DNA of 13,567 bases from JBOHHR01 sp050740975. GTDB taxonomy: Bacteria > Pseudomonadota > Gammaproteobacteria > JBOHHR01. The position numbers and the translations under genes are program-made. Shown here piece by piece: positions 13,453 through 13,567 of this stretch (positions are counted from its first letter, which is position 1; the number at the start of each line of letters is the position of its first letter). The notes under the pieces were generated by a model that was not told where the DNA came from, ran no database searches, and saw only the letters and a program-made list of their open reading frames with translations. The stretch lies in assembly GCA_050740975.1 (NCBI GenBank), contig JBOIEE010000121.1, positions 1-13,567 of the forward strand, in the 5' to 3' direction.

Positions 13453-13567
13453 TCAAAACAAGAAATAGCGCTGTGCCAGCGGTAACACTTGAGCCGGATC
13501 ACAAGTCAGCAGTTGTCCATCGGCCCGCACTTGGTAGGTCTGGGCATCGACCTCGATTTGCGGCAGG
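13453..13567 (-). CDS. ureC: Urease alpha subunit UreC, C-terminal end only
   Basis: Reading leftwards from the window edge, the minus strand encodes 37 residues starting LPQIEVDAQTYQVRADG and ending VLPLAQRYFLF, then TGA at 13455-13453. This is the highly conserved C-terminus of urease alpha chains (typically IEVDPETYEVRADGE...LPMAQRYFLF). UreC is the nickel-containing catalytic subunit that hydrolyses urea to ammonia and carbamate in the cytoplasm. The active-site residues lie outside the window. No ureE, ureF or ureG follows downstream within the window, so ureC ends its transcript here. The short length leaves little doubt because nearly every position fits the family. Confidence 0.93.
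   Translation of the reverse strand, partial: LPQIEVDAQTYQVRADGQLLTCDPAQVLPLAQRYFLF

Overview
The window looks like chromosomal DNA from a GC-rich gammaproteobacterium. Supporting this are a RimK very close to the E. coli protein, a LysR regulator whose first residues match E. coli HdfR almost exactly, a small protein resembling the PA3496 family of pseudomonads and relatives, and frequent GTG and TTG starts in tightly packed operons. I see no transposase, integrase, CRISPR array, rRNA or tRNA gene. All calls come from reading the translations and motifs; no database search was run.

Layout, left to right. (1) 1-130: the start of a truncated, unrecognised gene on the minus strand, then about 350 bp of non-coding DNA with several perfect dyads. 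(2) 478-4726, minus strand: a four-gene export operon (periplasmic adaptor, ABC ATPase, two different FtsX/MacB-type permeases) whose genes overlap or lie 1 nt apart. (3) 4815-5726, minus strand: a lactate/malate dehydrogenase family enzyme with intact catalytic residues but atypical substrate-loop and cofactor-site residues. It is divergent, by only about 31 bp, from (4) a poly-gamma-glutamate hydrolase family gene (5758-6435, plus). (5) 6436-6881: a non-coding stretch rich in inverted repeats, including two likely minus-strand terminators and a cluster of dyads that could be a structured RNA. (6) 6882-8826, minus strand: a secreted seven-repeat FG-GAP beta-propeller gene whose signal-peptide segment is in a different frame from the main body, so the gene is frameshifted as given. 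(7) 9083-11512, minus strand: a compact operon of a retropepsin-like protease (rimB-like), rimK and an AstE/aspartoacylase-type zinc hydrolase. (8) 11814-12026, minus strand: a small PA3496-like protein, divergent from (9) an HdfR-type LysR regulator (12179-13045, plus). (10) 13453-13567, minus strand: the last 37 codons of ureC, the urease alpha subunit, running out of the window.

Functional themes. The adaptor, ATPase and permeases should form one tripartite export pump across the envelope. The rimB-rimK-hydrolase operon is a recurrent arrangement for adding and removing glutamate tails, classically on ribosomal protein S6. A poly-gamma-glutamate hydrolase family gene lies about 3 kb away, so glutamyl-peptide chemistry appears twice in the window. 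The ureC end shows that a urease locus lies to the right.

The strongest points for a second look are the frameshifted propeller gene, the odd active-site loop of the dehydrogenase, and the dyad-rich region after the hydrolase gene. I found no convincing wholly new system.
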